Program-made: the position numbers and the translations under genes | The notes under the pieces: generated by a model | The model's input: only the letters and a program-made list of their open reading frames with translations | Databases searched by the model: none | What the model was told of the DNA's origin: nothing | In this document: in pieces, positions 1-12,534 of the stretch | Layout: each line of letters begins with the position of its first letter | How positions within the stretch are numbered: position 1 is the stretch's first letter | NCBI GenBank assembly: GCA_034401795.1 | Contig: CM067359.1 | Location: forward strand, 148,676,568 to 148,740,567 | DNA: 64,000 nt | Reading direction: 5' to 3' | From: Chaetoderma sp. LZ-2023a | Taxonomy: Eukaryota; Mollusca; Caudofoveata; Chaetodermatida; Chaetodermatidae

Positions 1-95
1 CATTTGCAGTTATCTAGCCAGTCATTCCAATAGTAAACTTTAAAAAATAGCATTATCGTGGCCTGACTTCGCCAGGAGAGGGTTAAAAGCAACCA
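1..95. repeat. Foldback repeat family 2, fragment
   Basis: Carries the right half of a foldback element seen many times in the window: a CCAGTCATTCCA-type arm, then an A-rich stretch, then a TGGCCTG...CTTCG.CA.GAGAGGGTTAA tail. The better copy at 56,846-57,025 supplies the pattern. It sits directly before the first recognised cyclase exon. Confidence 0.55.
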
Positions 96-119
96 CTGTC
101 AGATCCTCTTTTTCGACAG

Positions 120-395
120 GAGATAGAGCTGAACAACAATACATCACCCTCGGTTCAGATGGGCACGTGGTGGTTCGATAACATGACGTTATACATCAAC
201 ATGCTTAAAACTATCCAAGATGACATCGCCTTGGACGTTGTCCAGAAGCTAGAGACGGAGATATCGAATCTTCAGAATAATCTCATCGTCAGCATCGTTA
301 TCATGACGCTTATATCCATATGTCTCCTGCCTACAGTCGTATTCTGGGTGCATCGGTTAACGGGCCGGATGCAGATCTTCGCCTCAAACCTTCAA
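120..395 (+). CDS. Receptor guanylyl cyclase, exon A (ectodomain end and TM helix)
   Basis: First of six exons of a membrane guanylyl cyclase, which makes cGMP from GTP. The frame encodes the end of an extracellular region (TWWFDNMTLYINMLK, then a helix LDVVQKLETEISNLQ). One strong TM helix follows (about IVSIVIMTLISICLLPTVVF), then a short cytosolic stretch ending NLQ. The extracellular part resembles the end of NIT (nitrate/nitrite-sensing) domains found in some invertebrate cyclases; this is inference from a short match. The exon ends at a clear donor (CAA|GTAAGT) in phase 0. The acceptor is less sure: an AG at 118-119 or one near 100. Earlier exons (signal peptide and most of the ectodomain) lie outside the window. 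No kinase-homology domain lies between the TM and the coiled coil of the next exon. Confidence 0.75.
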
Positions 396-2488
396 GTAAG
401 TATGTAATACTGTAACCATTAACGTCCCATGGTCTCATTTTCGAGACAAATATGGAGAAAAGCAGTTGACTATTTCGCGGCTAATTTAACTGGAAAATGT
501 TACTGTCGTAGGCAGTTTCAAAATATTGATCACAACGGATTTGATATGTGTGGTATGAGATGGGGAACTCTTTCACCGGAAGATTTCTGAAAAGGTGCAT
601 TCCTTCCGATGCACAGAATATTCTGTTAATTATTTTGAATTTAATGTGACTGGAAGCCGTTGTTGCCTGAGGCAGCAACGGGTTCCAGTCATATTGATTT
701 CAAAACATTCAACAGGTTTACGTATTAATGTCTTGAAATTGAGATATTGGGAATTAATCGATGAGATGGCTAAATGGTTAGATGTTCTCATCTCATCTCA
801 AACTCTCGTATTAAACTCGTTAATGGCTAGATTTGTTCAAGGAGAATCATACTATCTGCTTTTTTAATATCCATTTGCATGTTAACAGAAGAGTATTGTT
901 TTAATATTTACCACTGAAATGATTTGCTCGCTTATGTCAGCAACAGCGCCCAGTCAAATTCGTTTCAAAATATTCAACATAATATTTATTAAATAGTAAA
1001 TACATACAATTCGTACAACAATGCTTAGTCCGTCATCAATTAAGCGTTAGTGACGAACTTAGTTACGTCTTTCATCTCGTGGTTGATTATGACGTCATAC
1101 GATTGAAAGATAAACTGGATTTCTCAATTGCGAATTGCATGTTTAATCATCCTAATAGCTAGGATATAACTTGAGCATTCGGGTACTGTATCATTACTCA
1201 ATAAATATTAGGAATTTTGTGTTGGATAATAGGCTAATATAGAATATCAACATGTTCTAGATTGAGTATCATCGTATGTTAAGATATATTTCGTTTCATT
1301 ACATTGAGGTGCACAGTTTAATTCTCTAACGGTATGCAACGTTCACAATGGATCAATCCAATTTTAGCTATGCCCCGCCCATCTCTAGCTATGTTCCGCT
1401 ATTGCTTTGCGCGTGTTTGGATCGATTTATATACTTTGAATCCCGAATCCCAAATTCACAGTAACTATACCGCTACCATGCAGAATATGGCAACAACAGT
1501 GCCCAGGAAAATTACTTTCAAAATATGCAACAGAAGGTTTATTAATTGATAAAGACGTACAATTCGTTCAATTAATAGACTATTCCAGCTTAACGACGGA
1601 TTATTTCTGTCAATGATGATTGTGACGTCAGACTACATGTAATGTAATTGGTTATGGCGTCGTATACTTTACTGACAGTAGTTTATCCATTGTCCTTTCA
1701 AGGATCCTTGTGTGACTGTGGGACCTTGAGCTGACAGTGTAAACCAAACTTTAGTGTCGATTCCAACTGGCATGATGGGAGTCATGAGGATGTTTCAATA
1801 ACGGGATTGTGTCTACCTTAAGGCTGGTATTTTGTTCGGATGGGTTTACCTCTGATGGATTTCTGTCTAATAGAATTATATCTGGGTGAGATTATATCCG
1901 GCGGTATTATGGCAAGTGATATTATGTCCTGGAGTCTCGTTCGAGATGCGCTAATCGCCAAAACAACGAATATGCTAAATGTGTTCTCTGATTGTCACTG
2001 ATATGAAATACCTTGTTTTATTTACGAAAGGCATACAGTTTGCTTAGCACGGACACGTCTTGGGGTGTGGGTGTGGATGCAAGGGGTTGGGGATATTGTC
2101 AAGGTGGACACCACATCTGCCTGCTATAAGAGACGGGTTTTATTAACAGTCCACATATCATCAGTGGCCAGTTGTATATGGGCCATACAGTGTCCGTTAT
2201 AGACAGGTTTTATTGCATGCATCTTTTTCATCGACCGCTTATTCTCTTTTCTGTGACCTAATCGAAGCCATTCGACATAGGGAAGAAATTCATGAAACCG
2301 CTCTCACTACAATACCACGTTAGTTGGGCAGAGGTAAAAATAGCCATGCACCCATTTAAATGTTCGTTCTTTTACTAGATTAGTGACTTTGAACAGTTCG
2401 TCAACTACAATCAAGTCAATCAAGCTATGTTTCGGTTTTGATTGTATAGTTACTTCTTTCGTGAAAAAATTGTATTTCTTGATTAAAG
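396..2488 (+). other. Cyclase intron A-B with foldback-family-1 repeats
   Basis: No coding signal. It holds several pieces of foldback family 1. A hairpin at about 617-717 has arms pairing around GGCAGCAACGG. Right-half copies lie at about 940-1,115 and 1,490-1,640, recognised by CAGTCAAATT.GTTTCAAAATATT followed by TATTAAATAGTAAA and TTAGTCCGTCATCAATTA. The GCCCCGCCCATCTCTAGCTA core occurs near 1,371. The remainder shows nothing I can name. Confidence 0.6.
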
Positions 2489-2633
2489 GACAAAACAAAA
2501 GAGTTGATTAAGGAGCGTCGTCGCACACAGACACTGCTGTACGAGATGCTGCCTGTCTCAGTGGCTAAGCGCATGCTGAACAATCAAACCGTACCGCCTG
2601 AAGCATATGATTCTGTCACGGTGTTCTTCTCAG
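2489..2633 (+). CDS. Receptor guanylyl cyclase, exon B (coiled coil and cyclase start)
   Basis: Encodes DKTKELIKERRRTQTLLYEM then LP.SVA.RML, the signalling coiled coil that precedes the catalytic domain in all membrane and soluble guanylyl cyclases. It continues into YDSVTVFFS, the start of the class III cyclase fold. The acceptor is ...TTAAAG|GAC and the donor TCAG|GTAGGG. The exon starts in phase 0, matching exon A, and ends in phase 1, so the first metal-binding Asp is split between this exon and exon C. It is 145 bp with no in-frame stop. The coiled coil controls dimerisation and signal transfer from the ectodomain in this family. Confidence 0.92.
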
Positions 2634-3394
2634 GTAGGGCCGTAATTTCTGCATAATTTAGTCCTTAAAGGTACTGTGTCACACCAATTAGTCTTAAATG
2701 AAAAATAATAGCAAACTTACAATATTCCAGGCGTATTTAGCGTATTTTTATGCAAACTAATGGAATATTAAATGATTTTCCATGTTGAGCGCGCTATCAT
2801 TTAAACTGAACTGTGCATAAAACTATGCAACGTGGATGAGTTTTATTTAAAATGTGTAGGTTGTCCCTCGTGAAATGGTGGAAGAGCCATTCAATAAGAA
2901 GAGCTTCCCCAGTCGCAAAGTATGTCACAACGCATAAACAAATCTCTAGTGAAGGCTCTACATATTTTCTTCTCATACTCGCGTGTTTTAGCGTGTTCTC
3001 GTGTATCAACTTCTTGGTGATAGCTTGATATTGAATCGTATGAAGACATTTGTGCGCTAGAATAAGAAAATTCAACCATATTTACTCGATTGGACGCGGA
3101 AAACAATCTGGTAGGGGTGTTCGCCCAGTGCCAATTCGCCTCATCATGACGTTGTTGTTAAAATGATACAATTGTAATACACTGGCAGCTTATTTTAAAG
3201 TCCAGGTGATTTCAGCGAGTTTACGTGATATTGTACACATCTACGCCAGTTCCATAGCCCTATTCTATGCATTGTCCATAAGAAAATGTTGGATATAGGT
3301 CGTCTATTCACCTTGTGTGTGTGTGTATGATACGAATACACGAGTCTCACAGCTTCATTCGTTGTTAAGGCAGTCATCCACACAGTCAGTCGAT

Positions 3395-4085
3395 CAATCG
3401 GTGAGAGTGTCATTCTGTCTGTCAGCCTGTCTATCCGCCCGTCACTCATGCAGTATTCTGACCTGTTACTCATGCAGTCTGTCACTCATGCAGTCATCCG
3501 ATCTGTCACTCATGCAGTCCCTCAATCTGCCACACATGCAGTCATCTGATCTGTCATTCATGCAGTCATCTGATCTGTCACTCATGCAGTCATTCGATCT
3601 GTCACTCATGCAGTCATCCAATCTATCGCTCATGCGGTTGGACGATCGGTCGGTCTGTCACTCATGCAGCCATCCGATATGTCACACAGGCAGTCCATCA
3701 GTCTGTCACTGATGCAGTCCGTCAGTCTGCCACTCATACGGTCATCCGATCTGTCACTCATGCAGTCTGTCACTCATGCAGTCATCCGATCTGTCACCCA
3801 TGCAGTCTAGACTGGTCAGTCTCTATTCCTCATGCAGTTAACATATATGTCACTAATGCAATCCATCAGTCTGTCACTCATGCAGTCAACCTATCTGTCA
3901 CTCATGCAGTCCATCAGTCTGTCACTCATGCAGTCATCCTCTCTGTCACTCATGCAGTCATCCGATATGTCACACTCACACAGTCCATCAGTCTGACACT
4001 CATGCAGTCATCTCATATGCCACGTATGCATTCCGTCAGTCCATCACTCATGCAGTCATCCGATCTGTCACTCATGCGGTCGGTA
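3395..4085. repeat. 24-bp minisatellite (GTCACTCATGCAGTCATCCG)
   Basis: About 28 imperfect tandem units of roughly 24 bp with the core GTCACTCATGCAGTCATCCG and the tail ATCT. Variant units have CCATCAGTCT in place of CATCCGATCT. It lies inside a cyclase intron. Reading frames through it give a periodic LMQSSDLS peptide that is not credible as a gene. Confidence 0.9.
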
Positions 4086-4674
4086 GAAAATTGACAAAAA
4101 TTCACCCCTTTCTATCCACTCCCATATCCATAATTTAGCTAGTTGTAATTTCAAGGTAGTCTTAGATGAGTTCACGAAAAATCAGGATATGACTGCCTTT
4201 TCATAATGGAAGTCCCATAACGAAAATACTACAATACTGGTACATGTATGGACACACTTATGAACGAACGTCGGTTGCGCTGCCCGTTTTCCTAATAACT
4301 GCAATAGTTTGCAAACTATTGTGAACGTGTTATTACGAACACTGATAACGTAGCGCAAGCCACCTTCACTTATACGCGGTGCGCTTTATTAGTATTGTTG
4401 GCCAGTTTACAGCTACTTCGCCTATTTTAGTCTAGCCTATCATTTAATTGTGTCGTTAATAGTATTTACTGATGATGCATCTATTTAATAACAATAGCTG
4501 ATTTACGATCGTTTTAATGGTAGAATTACATAGATTTATTGGCAGCATTGTGCAAATATTAACTTCTGACACAATGAGATGATGTATACAGCCTAGAGAA
4601 TGATTTGCAATAATGAAATACTGTGACATAGCAGCTCTAATTCGGGCTAGAATATGAACATATTCGCTTCATTT

Positions 4675-4850
4675 TGAATGTCCATTTGCAGGCCAAGATA
4701 TGACGATTTTTGAAAATTGACCACAGGGTTTCGAGCCAGTCAATTCAGTGGCAAATTTTCAGAAACCGTATTGCCCTGCAAATGGGCATTCCTTAAGACC
4801 ACTCGCGGCCGGCTTTGTCCGGCCTCGCCATGAAATCCTTTGAAAGCAGG
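4675..4850. repeat. Foldback repeat family 2 copy
   Basis: Starts TCCATTTGCAGGCCAAGA, has a central CGAGCCAGTCA loop region, and returns through CCCTGCAAATGGGCATTCC. The family-specific tail TTAAGACCACT...GGCCGGC...CGCCATGAAA follows. The halves are inverted and pair as a long hairpin. Confidence 0.75.
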
Positions 4851-5569
4851 AGTTTGTTTCGGGCAATCGTAATTTGACGAGCTGCTGTGAGGTATGTTAT
4901 GTTATTTGCATCCGACCGTAGGTCTGTCCGTGTGTCAGCCCATACGTGCGTCCGTCTGATATGCGTAGTTTGTTTTGCGTTCGACTAACCCATATTCTAA
5001 ATGTTAATGAGACTTTGTTTATAGGGTGGGTGTAGGGATAGAAAGGTGTATATTGTTTGGTGGTCAGTCTGTTCGTCCGTCCACGTGGATGTTCACAGAC
5101 ATGTGTGTGGGCTCCGTGTATCCAATCTGGACATCAGATATCGTCATATTTAGATTTCTTGAAATGGCCTCCTTGGTTAGAATTTATCGCAGCAAATAGA
5201 AAAGACATGGAGGAAAATTATGGAGTTCAGTAATGACGGTAACATTTCCTCATCCACCCACACCCCCATATAATATCATGTTACCACCCCGCTAGTATCA
5301 TGTAGATCCACCTAGTACAATGATAACCCCGCGAGTGCCATGTAACCCTCGATACCAAGCTAACGTTTTAGTAAGATAGACCTGTGCTACCCTGCTATTG
5401 CCCTCGCATGCACGCCAAATTGTCCGCAAATCTGTTTCCAACGTAGGCTTACAGCAAGTAATTTCTCCGCACGTTTGTCGCGGGAACTTTACTTTGACTC
5501 GGATCTTGTGCATAATAGAATAAGGAAGACAGTTACGGCGAAAATTGAGGAATCTAGTATACTCATCAA

Positions 5570-6020
5570 ATGTATAACGTCATAATCAACTGCGCGTAAG
5601 TGTAGGTTGATGTCATAATCAATTACGTCATGGATGACGTAGGTAAGTTCGTCACGAACGCGTAATTTAACTGTACGCATTGTATGTCTTTACTATTTAA
5701 TAAACACGTCGTTGAATATTTTGACACTAATAGGCAGCAGTAGCAGTCGATCAAATTAATTTTTAAATATTCAACAGCTTGCCTGTATAGTTTTCTGAAA
5801 ATTGATAGCTAGGGAGTTCAAGGATCTATCGATCCCAACCAGGACGATGTGTGGATAGAGCTTAGCTAAAGTTGGGTGGGCATCGCTAAACTGGATTCCT
5901 TCATTGTCTAGCGATATGCATCTCAACGTAGTAACAGTTGGAAACGCTTGATGATTATCGGAGCCATATCTAAGTATACTCCGCCCATCTCTAGCTAAAC
6001 TCCGCCCACTGTGTACCAAC
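5570..6020. repeat. Foldback repeat family 1 copy, reverse orientation
   Basis: Contains the family-1 landmarks in reverse order: an ATGACGTAGG/ACGTCAT-rich segment, CTTTACTATTTAATAAACA, TTGAATATTTTG, and the GCCCATCTCTAGCTAAACTC core near 5,980. The central GGCAGCAG palindrome is partly lost. Confidence 0.6.
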
Positions 6021-6261
6021 CTGTGAATCAATTTATCACTTTGCGGAGATGACTGAAGATCGGATGCCATACAATGCATCAGGACGCCAAGATTACATTG
6101 CGTCATTATCTAATTGCCGTATCCGTTTTGAGCTCAATCGAACAACACACGGAAGATTTAATTTTTCAAGGATAGCATAGGACGCCGTGTCTTATATGTG
6201 TTGTTCCAGGAGGCTGAGTTTAACAATATATATAATCATCAGATTTCTTTCCCCCACCCAG

Positions 6262-6530
<269 letters not shown>

Positions 6531-6654
6531 CTCTCTCCTATCTTTCTCACATAACCCTCTCCCCTCCTCGCCCCCTGTCTCCCTGTTGAAATACATACAC
6601 GGACATATTAAAATGACAATGTAGCAATAATCTCTTTATGTATCTTCGCTCTAG

Positions 6655-6783
6655 ATGTGGTTGGTTTCACTAGAATTTCATCCAGTAGTACGCCCTTGCA
6701 AGTAGTCGCCATGTTGAATGTACTGTACGAGTCATTTGATCAGCGGCTTGAGATATATGATGCATACAAGGTTGAAACTATAG
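6655..6783 (+). CDS. Receptor guanylyl cyclase, exon C (catalytic domain)
   Basis: Opens after ...GCTCTAG with two bases that complete the Asp codon split from exon B, giving FFSDVVGFT across the junction. That Asp is one of the two metal-binding aspartates of class III cyclases. It continues [20 protein letters not shown] then [17 protein letters not shown]. The Glu of VETIG is the residue that selects guanine over adenine in guanylyl cyclases. Donor ATAG|GTAAGC, 129 bp, ends in phase 1. The exon is complete and uninterrupted. Confidence 0.95.
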
Positions 6784-8689
6784 GTAAGCAACAAATCTTG
6801 CTATTCAATAAAGTACCATCCACTGACATATACGAAATCTACTGACCAGGATCCATATTACACCAATCGCTGGGTATGATCAATATGTATGTTTACGCTG
6901 CATTTTTGCTATGTTTAAATTATCACTTCAAAAGTACTGTCCAGGTATGTACCGCTAGTAGTCTGGCAGTAGGACTGAAAACCTAAAGTATGGTCTGGTT
7001 AATGTTTTAATGGTCTTTACACCTTTAAGATATACTGAATCTGAATATGACAGGTGCATATGTGGTACCTTTGGAGAAATTGTTATTTTTTCAAAGATGG
7101 CCGCGAAGATGACAGCCGATAATGTGAATGCCCATATTTCAGTCACAATTTTAACGTGAAGAGGAATTTTGGTGTCTATATATAGGTTTCTATAACCAGT
7201 GAGTGAATTTCTTGAATAGATTTAGGTGCATTTGTCTTTTACCTTCCAAATTAAATATGGTTACTATTTTTCATTAAATCAAACCTGTCTATTATGACTA
7301 CCTACTGTTGCCAAACTAGGGCAATTCATTACATTACATTGGTTGTCGGAAAACCATCTGTCTCGCACAACCTGTATTATTTCCTTCCAAATGCTATTTA
7401 CTAAGCGATCTAATATAAATGAATTGCTTTAAGTAACTCCTCTTTGCACTGTCCATTTTTTGGTTGCCCATACAGTGCCGATTACAAACCGCTTTGATGG
7501 TATACAGCAGCAAATTCAGTATCTAGCTCTATGCTTTAACTATAGCCTCATTCAAACAAAGTTCACATTAGATTAAGATTATTTCGGGTGGAAAGTGGTT
7601 GTAGTGTATGATATGGTGATATAATACATCTATATGGGTGGACGAATGATCATGGCTATTTTGGTCAAGGTCTATATACATAGAGATGGAAAATATATGA
7701 CATCCTTGTAGCATGCGCAGCTGTCTGTGCGTTATCACTCTTTTGAAAGGCCTACCCCAGTTCCACGGCAGTTGTATTTCTGTCGTATTTTAAGGAGATG
7801 ACTGCACTAAACCCCTAATACAACGTTTAATAAACAAATCAGAAGCATGCAATGTGGAGATGAAAGATGATATCGTATGGGTCACAATATACTTATCTTA
7901 TTGTATAAGGTAAACAATATTTTACTTGATTAAGAATTACCATTTTAATAAATTTATTCCTATCATGTTTCAAATGCAATTCGTGAAATTCTGTTTTTAT
8001 GCAGTAAATTATCATACGATTTAGGATGGCAGCACCACGCGGCCTTATTGAATGTCCCTGTTGCACCGGAATGTTGACCGGACATACATTATTATTTAAG
8101 CATAATATGTAAGGCTACTGGCTATATTTGCGCGATGATATCCGAATGAGTACAAGTTATAATTTCCTAGCAGAAAATTTACCTGCCTGTGTGTCGGCAT
8201 CTGCTTCTCAGATAATATTTATCCGACGTGTGTCAGATTTTAACTCAAGATACAATGACAAGGTAAACTAGGAATGTCCAACTTTAGATATAATAAAATG
8301 TTTAAAAGTTTTTTTTAAACCCGTATTCATTTAATTCCTTTTATAATAATACATGGGCCAGTGTAACTCCATAGAGTGTCACTCTAAGTAAATTGAAACA
8401 CATTTTCGCGGTGTTTACGCAAATTGACACCTGCTTTGATATCGATATCGAGTTTCCTGCCTTACACGCACGCACGCACGCATTTGAAAGGTGGCCATTT
8501 GGTGAAATGTTTTGTTTTGATTAAATGGGAATGAATTTGAAATTATATTTATACTTAACACTATAAGCTTACTTTAATTTTTGGTTTCATGCAATATGGT
8601 GATGATTGCCTCAGAACTGGGCACTGGACTAGAGTAAAATTGGGTAGTATTGTTGCAACGCCTTTCTTCTGAATGAAAGGGAGTAACTA
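6784..8689 (+). other. Cyclase intron C-D, first part
   Basis: AT-rich with no coding signal that I can support. A short ACGC run lies near 8,470. A segment near 7,090 has AAGATGGCCGCGAAGATG, similar to a motif in the terminal arrays of the composite element at 23.85 kb. Otherwise I see nothing here. Confidence 0.5.
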
Positions 8690-10400
8690 ACAAAAATCTC
8701 CCCAAGTCAAATGCATCATCCAGCAGGCATGTCAGGAATTATCAGAAAGTCACCTGATCAGCCCACAGAACTATGAATCATGGCTACCTTTATTAGAAGA
8801 CGTTGAAAATAGGAATTATCGTCGAATTCTATACATTTCCAAACAATTTCGAAAGAAGGAAATACCCCAAATTTCCTATCACCGAAAATGCAGAACCCTT
8901 TTCATTATGAGAATGGAATTGGAGACGCTGAAGCGGGAAGCAGATGACATTTTCAGTAATGGAACTTAAAGCAGCAGTTGTACAATCAAAAGACCATCGC
9001 AACAACCATCATCAGCATCAATAGTGTATGATCCAAACTGCATTTTCTGTGGAAAGGCAAAGTATCTGAAGCAGTCAGCATCGCGGGAAAAGCTTGTCAA
9101 AGCTACACAACTGGGGGTTGACCAAAGACCCCGGGATTATAATGGAAGCTGAAAGAGTTTAGCACTTACAAGTCGAAATGACGAAGAGGGTTTGGACAAT
9201 GAGAGTAACGAGGACAAAACATGTGCTGACGAACTATACCAAACGGTGGAAACAAAAGCGTATAAAGAACGTTTTAAGTAGATCCGAACTGTTACCACGC
9301 CCAATAAATATATTGTCGTGATCACTTCACTGACAGCCACATTTGAATCTCTTATGTAGTCTAGTTAAGTTGACCCATTAAAGGAGTCAACTACAATCAC
9401 ATCCATAGGAAACTGGAATTTGAGCTTTTACAATCCATTCAAATTTTCCCAGACGAACAGTAGAAATTGCTAGCTATTCCAGACAATGTCAACTTCAGGA
9501 CATGTTCTTGGACATGGAGTGTCATAATCACTGCTGGCAGAAAATGATACTCCAGAAATTACCAGCTACCCTGAATCAACCAGTTATTCTTGCAGTTTTT
9601 CTTCAGTCTAATGTATGTACACATCTAGTCTGTGCCCATATAGACACCATTGAAGAGCCGCTCGCGGAAAGAGGGGCGTCTCATCAGGTGAATCGAATTG
9701 CAGTACAGTTCAAAGTCCATGGTTAACATCTCCTCAAAGCTACTTTCCCATACATTAAGAAACAAAAACAAAGAAGTGTTTCAACAAAGCATCAAGCGTG
9801 TATGCCGGGTGAGCGAGTTGGCCCACACCCACTGATAACCAAGTATACTAAGTTACAATACACCAAGAGTGTGGCAGAGATAGTAGCCCGGGACAAGAAT
9901 TTGATTTGGGTACTTTCAAGGCAAGCAGATACGCAAAATCACAAAATTCCGAGCTGGACTGGGTTCAGCATCAGTACTAGAGACTAGTAGCAATCTAAGC
10001 AGATGTTATTGGCTACCTACCTACCATCAATAAACAGGCTATCAGATTTACTACCGTGTTTGACATTCTTAACTAGTCAAAACTAATAAGAAGAGAACTG
10101 CCATTGGAAGCCACAGTAGTAGTGATGGACCAGGCTCATTTTGTGAAAGCGACAGAAATCGCTTGGAAACACAAAGACCGCTATGCGCATAACGTCTTAC
10201 GAATGGGAACTTTCCAGACCATGTGTAATGTCTTAATTACACTAGGGAAAACCCTTTTCGGGCTGCTGGTTTCAAGGATATATGTATTGAATCAGTCAGT
10301 TTTGTACATGGGTCAGTCTCTGGAGTTCTTGATGGAAACATACACCCATGCTGTCTGAGTGCACACGCCTATCTATCTCACTAGTAAACTCATTCTTTGG
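8690..10400 (+). pseudogene. Decayed copy of a large invertebrate repetitive gene family
   Basis: Plus-strand fragments in several frames align in order with the N-terminal half of a large, unnamed protein family that I know as recurrent in marine invertebrate genomes. Seen: ISYHRKCRTLFIMRMELE and a zinc-finger-like CIFCGKAKYLKQSASREKL (about 8,860-9,110); then 9,790-9,990, MPGERVGPHP, KSVAEIVARDKNLIWVLSR and SWTGFSISTRD; then 10,100-10,350, VVMDQAHFVKATEIAWKHKD and YVLNQSVLYMGQSLEF. Stops and frameshifts break it into at least five pieces, so no intact protein is made. It lies wholly within cyclase intron C-D. The fragment at 24.5-33 kb belongs to the same broad family but a different subfamily. 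I cannot give a biochemical function. The broken, multi-copy state suggests it travels with a mobile element. No terminal repeats were found for this copy. Confidence 0.6.
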
Positions 10401-11159
10401 CGAATAGATTGATTGTATCATAAATATAGGTATACCTCAAATTTTGGTCATCGGTACCATCTGGGTAGGGGTACCAATACTCACGGTGATTTTGACCCAG
10501 AATGCAGCCTTAAACATGAAAATATGCATTCTCTTGTGAAGAGTTCAATGACGGTTTGTGCAACACTATGTAAGGGCATAGCCAAATATAGATAGTCATC
10601 ATACATCAAGCACAAATTAGTGATTTCACAACGAGGAATTAAACTGTAATGGCACACGGTTTCACTTATTTCATAACAACCTTCACACAAAAGTAATCTC
10701 GTAAATATGATTCATGTATACAAGGATAAGAAAATGGATTTATCCTGAATAGTGGTGAAATACTGTATTATAATTCTGGTTAAAACTATTGTAATTCTGG
10801 TTAGTGCAGAAGCACGTATCTTGTTACCTTGTTACAAGATTTCACCACCATATCCTTATGAATAGATTTTATACAAGCATCATAGTTAATTAGCACCCTC
10901 GCAAAATTAACTGCAACTTAGGCAAAGCCGATTTGAGGGTAAGGGTTGAAAAGGGGTTGTAAAATACAGAAGGCTGTGAGTGCTGCAATGCTATCACATA
11001 GTTTCCATCCATAGGGGTGTAGACCTTACCAAAAACCAATATGTGCCTTCGTCTGTCCAGGTGGTACCGATCACCAAAATTTTGGATTCTTGCCGGTTAT
11101 TGCCAGCTCCGTCATAAAAAGATTAAAAACGAATGTCCGCAGTTATCTCTAGCAATTCT
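10401..11159 (+). other. Cyclase intron C-D, middle part
   Basis: AT-rich unique-looking sequence. I see no gene, repeat array or strong motif in it. Confidence 0.4.
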
Positions 11160-11510
11160 TATATATTGTATATCGATGATGTTGTAGGTGACGCGTACAT
11201 GGCTATATATTGTGTATCGATGCTGTTGTAGGTGACACGTACATGGTTATATATTGCATATCGATGCTGTTGTAGGTGATACGTACATGGTTATATATTG
11301 TATATCGATGCTGTTGTAGGTGACGCGTACATGGTTATATATTGTGTATCGATGCTGTTGTAGGTGACGCGTACATGGTTATATATTGTATATCAGTGCT
11401 GTTGGGGGTGACGCGTACATGGTTATATATTGTATATCCGTGCTGTTGGGGGTGACGAGTACATGGTTACATATTGTATATCGATGCTGTTGTAGGTGAC
11501 GCGTACATGG
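11160..11510 (+). repeat. 44-bp tandem repeat that copies a splice acceptor and exon start
   Basis: Eight head-to-tail 44-bp units. Each holds ATATATTGTATATCGATGC, then TGTTGTAG, then GTGACGCGTACATGG. The last unit supplies the true acceptor and the first 17 or so bases of cyclase exon D. Unit junctions fall at 11188, 11232, 11276, 11320, 11364, 11408, 11452 and 11496, exactly 44 bp apart. In the two units just before the real exon the acceptor AG is replaced by GG (TTGGGGGTGACG). The array therefore multiplies the intron-exon boundary itself. Confidence 0.93.
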
Positions 11511-11657
11511 TTGCCTCTGGCCTTCCACAGCGCAATGGAAGTCGGCATTCTTGGGAGATCGCCAGCTTAGCATTAGATTTAGTTACAGCCATTCCAAATA
11601 TCGCCATTCCGCACATGCCTGACGAAACCTTTAAACTCAGAATCGGAGTCAATACAG
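11496..11657 (+). CDS. Receptor guanylyl cyclase, exon D (catalytic domain)
   Basis: Begins GT GAC GCG, completing the Gly codon split after exon C to give VETIGDAYMVASGLP across the junction. The Asp of GDAYM is the second metal-binding aspartate. It continues with a conserved core helix (SWEIASLALDLVTAI) and ends FKLRIGVNTG. Acceptor TTGTAG|GTGACG, donor ACAG|GTATCG, 162 bp, phase 1 at both ends. The acceptor is the last of eight tandem copies of the same boundary. I chose it because only from here does the frame run on through the catalytic domain. Confidence 0.95.
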
Positions 11658-12149
11658 GTATCGGTAGATGCAAATAGAATACCTTTAACTACATGGTATT
11701 TTTCTTTAACTTGCCATTGTCTGTATATTTGTTTGCTGAATGCGTCCAAGGGAACGCTGCCATAATGCTATTTAAACACATTCACGGCGAATTTACCACA
11801 TGAATGACTGGCTCGATAACAGAGCCAGTCATTCCTGTGCTAGATTCTTAAAACATCGTATTCTCTTGGGCTGCACCTGAGTTGTCACTGTATTATGGTG
11901 CGAATTTGTTGGAATGCTCAGTGAAACGCTAGTGTCATGACATATTTTTTATGCAAAATGTCACGAAAATCACAAGAATCTATGTGAAAATTAGAAATAA
12001 TAGGATAAGGAACAGAATCTGAAACTAGCTACCATTTCGCATCAGATTTATCACCCCCGTTTAGTAAAATTTCATTTGGAACTCGGTAAAGCTCGTTCCA
12101 CCTGAACTATTATTAAACATTTTATTGACGACATTTGGACAAAGAAAGC

Positions 12150-12345
12150 TAAACATTTGCTTATTGAATTTTCATTTGCTGGCCAAGAGAAGACTAATTT
12201 TGACAGTTTTACCACAGGAATGGCTGGGTCGATTATCGAGCCAGTCATTCCAGTTTTGAAGTTTCGATAATAATCTTCGATTTTTCCTAAAATGGGCATT
12301 CCTTAAGACCAGTGCATAGGAGGGTTTTAGTCGGCTTCGTCATGA
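12150..12345. repeat. Foldback repeat family 2 copy
   Basis: TTGAATTTTCATTTGCTGGCC arm, central TGGCTGGGTCGATTATCGAG loop, returning AAAATGGGCATTCCTTAAG, then the family tail GACCAGTGCA and TCGGCTTCGTCATGAAAGGG. Confidence 0.8.
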
Positions 12346-12534
12346 AAGGGTTAAATTTGTGTGAATATTTGATTCGAAATAGTGACTCGTGTGAGATCCT
12401 CTATTCGTGTGTTTGCAAGAGGGGTCTTGAGATGAACGTTATTCATTCAACTTTCACCTGAATAGGGGGGAGGGAAGGGATCTGATCTGCCACTCAAATA
12501 CCTGACGTCATTATGAATAGAAGAATTCCGTTTC

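Noticed and set aside
3317..3712. 131-codon frame with LMQSSDLS repeats
   Set aside because: It follows the minisatellite period and has no splice or codon support.
3395..4085. Possible CRISPR-like array
   Set aside because: Units are contiguous with no distinct spacers. It is a eukaryotic minisatellite.
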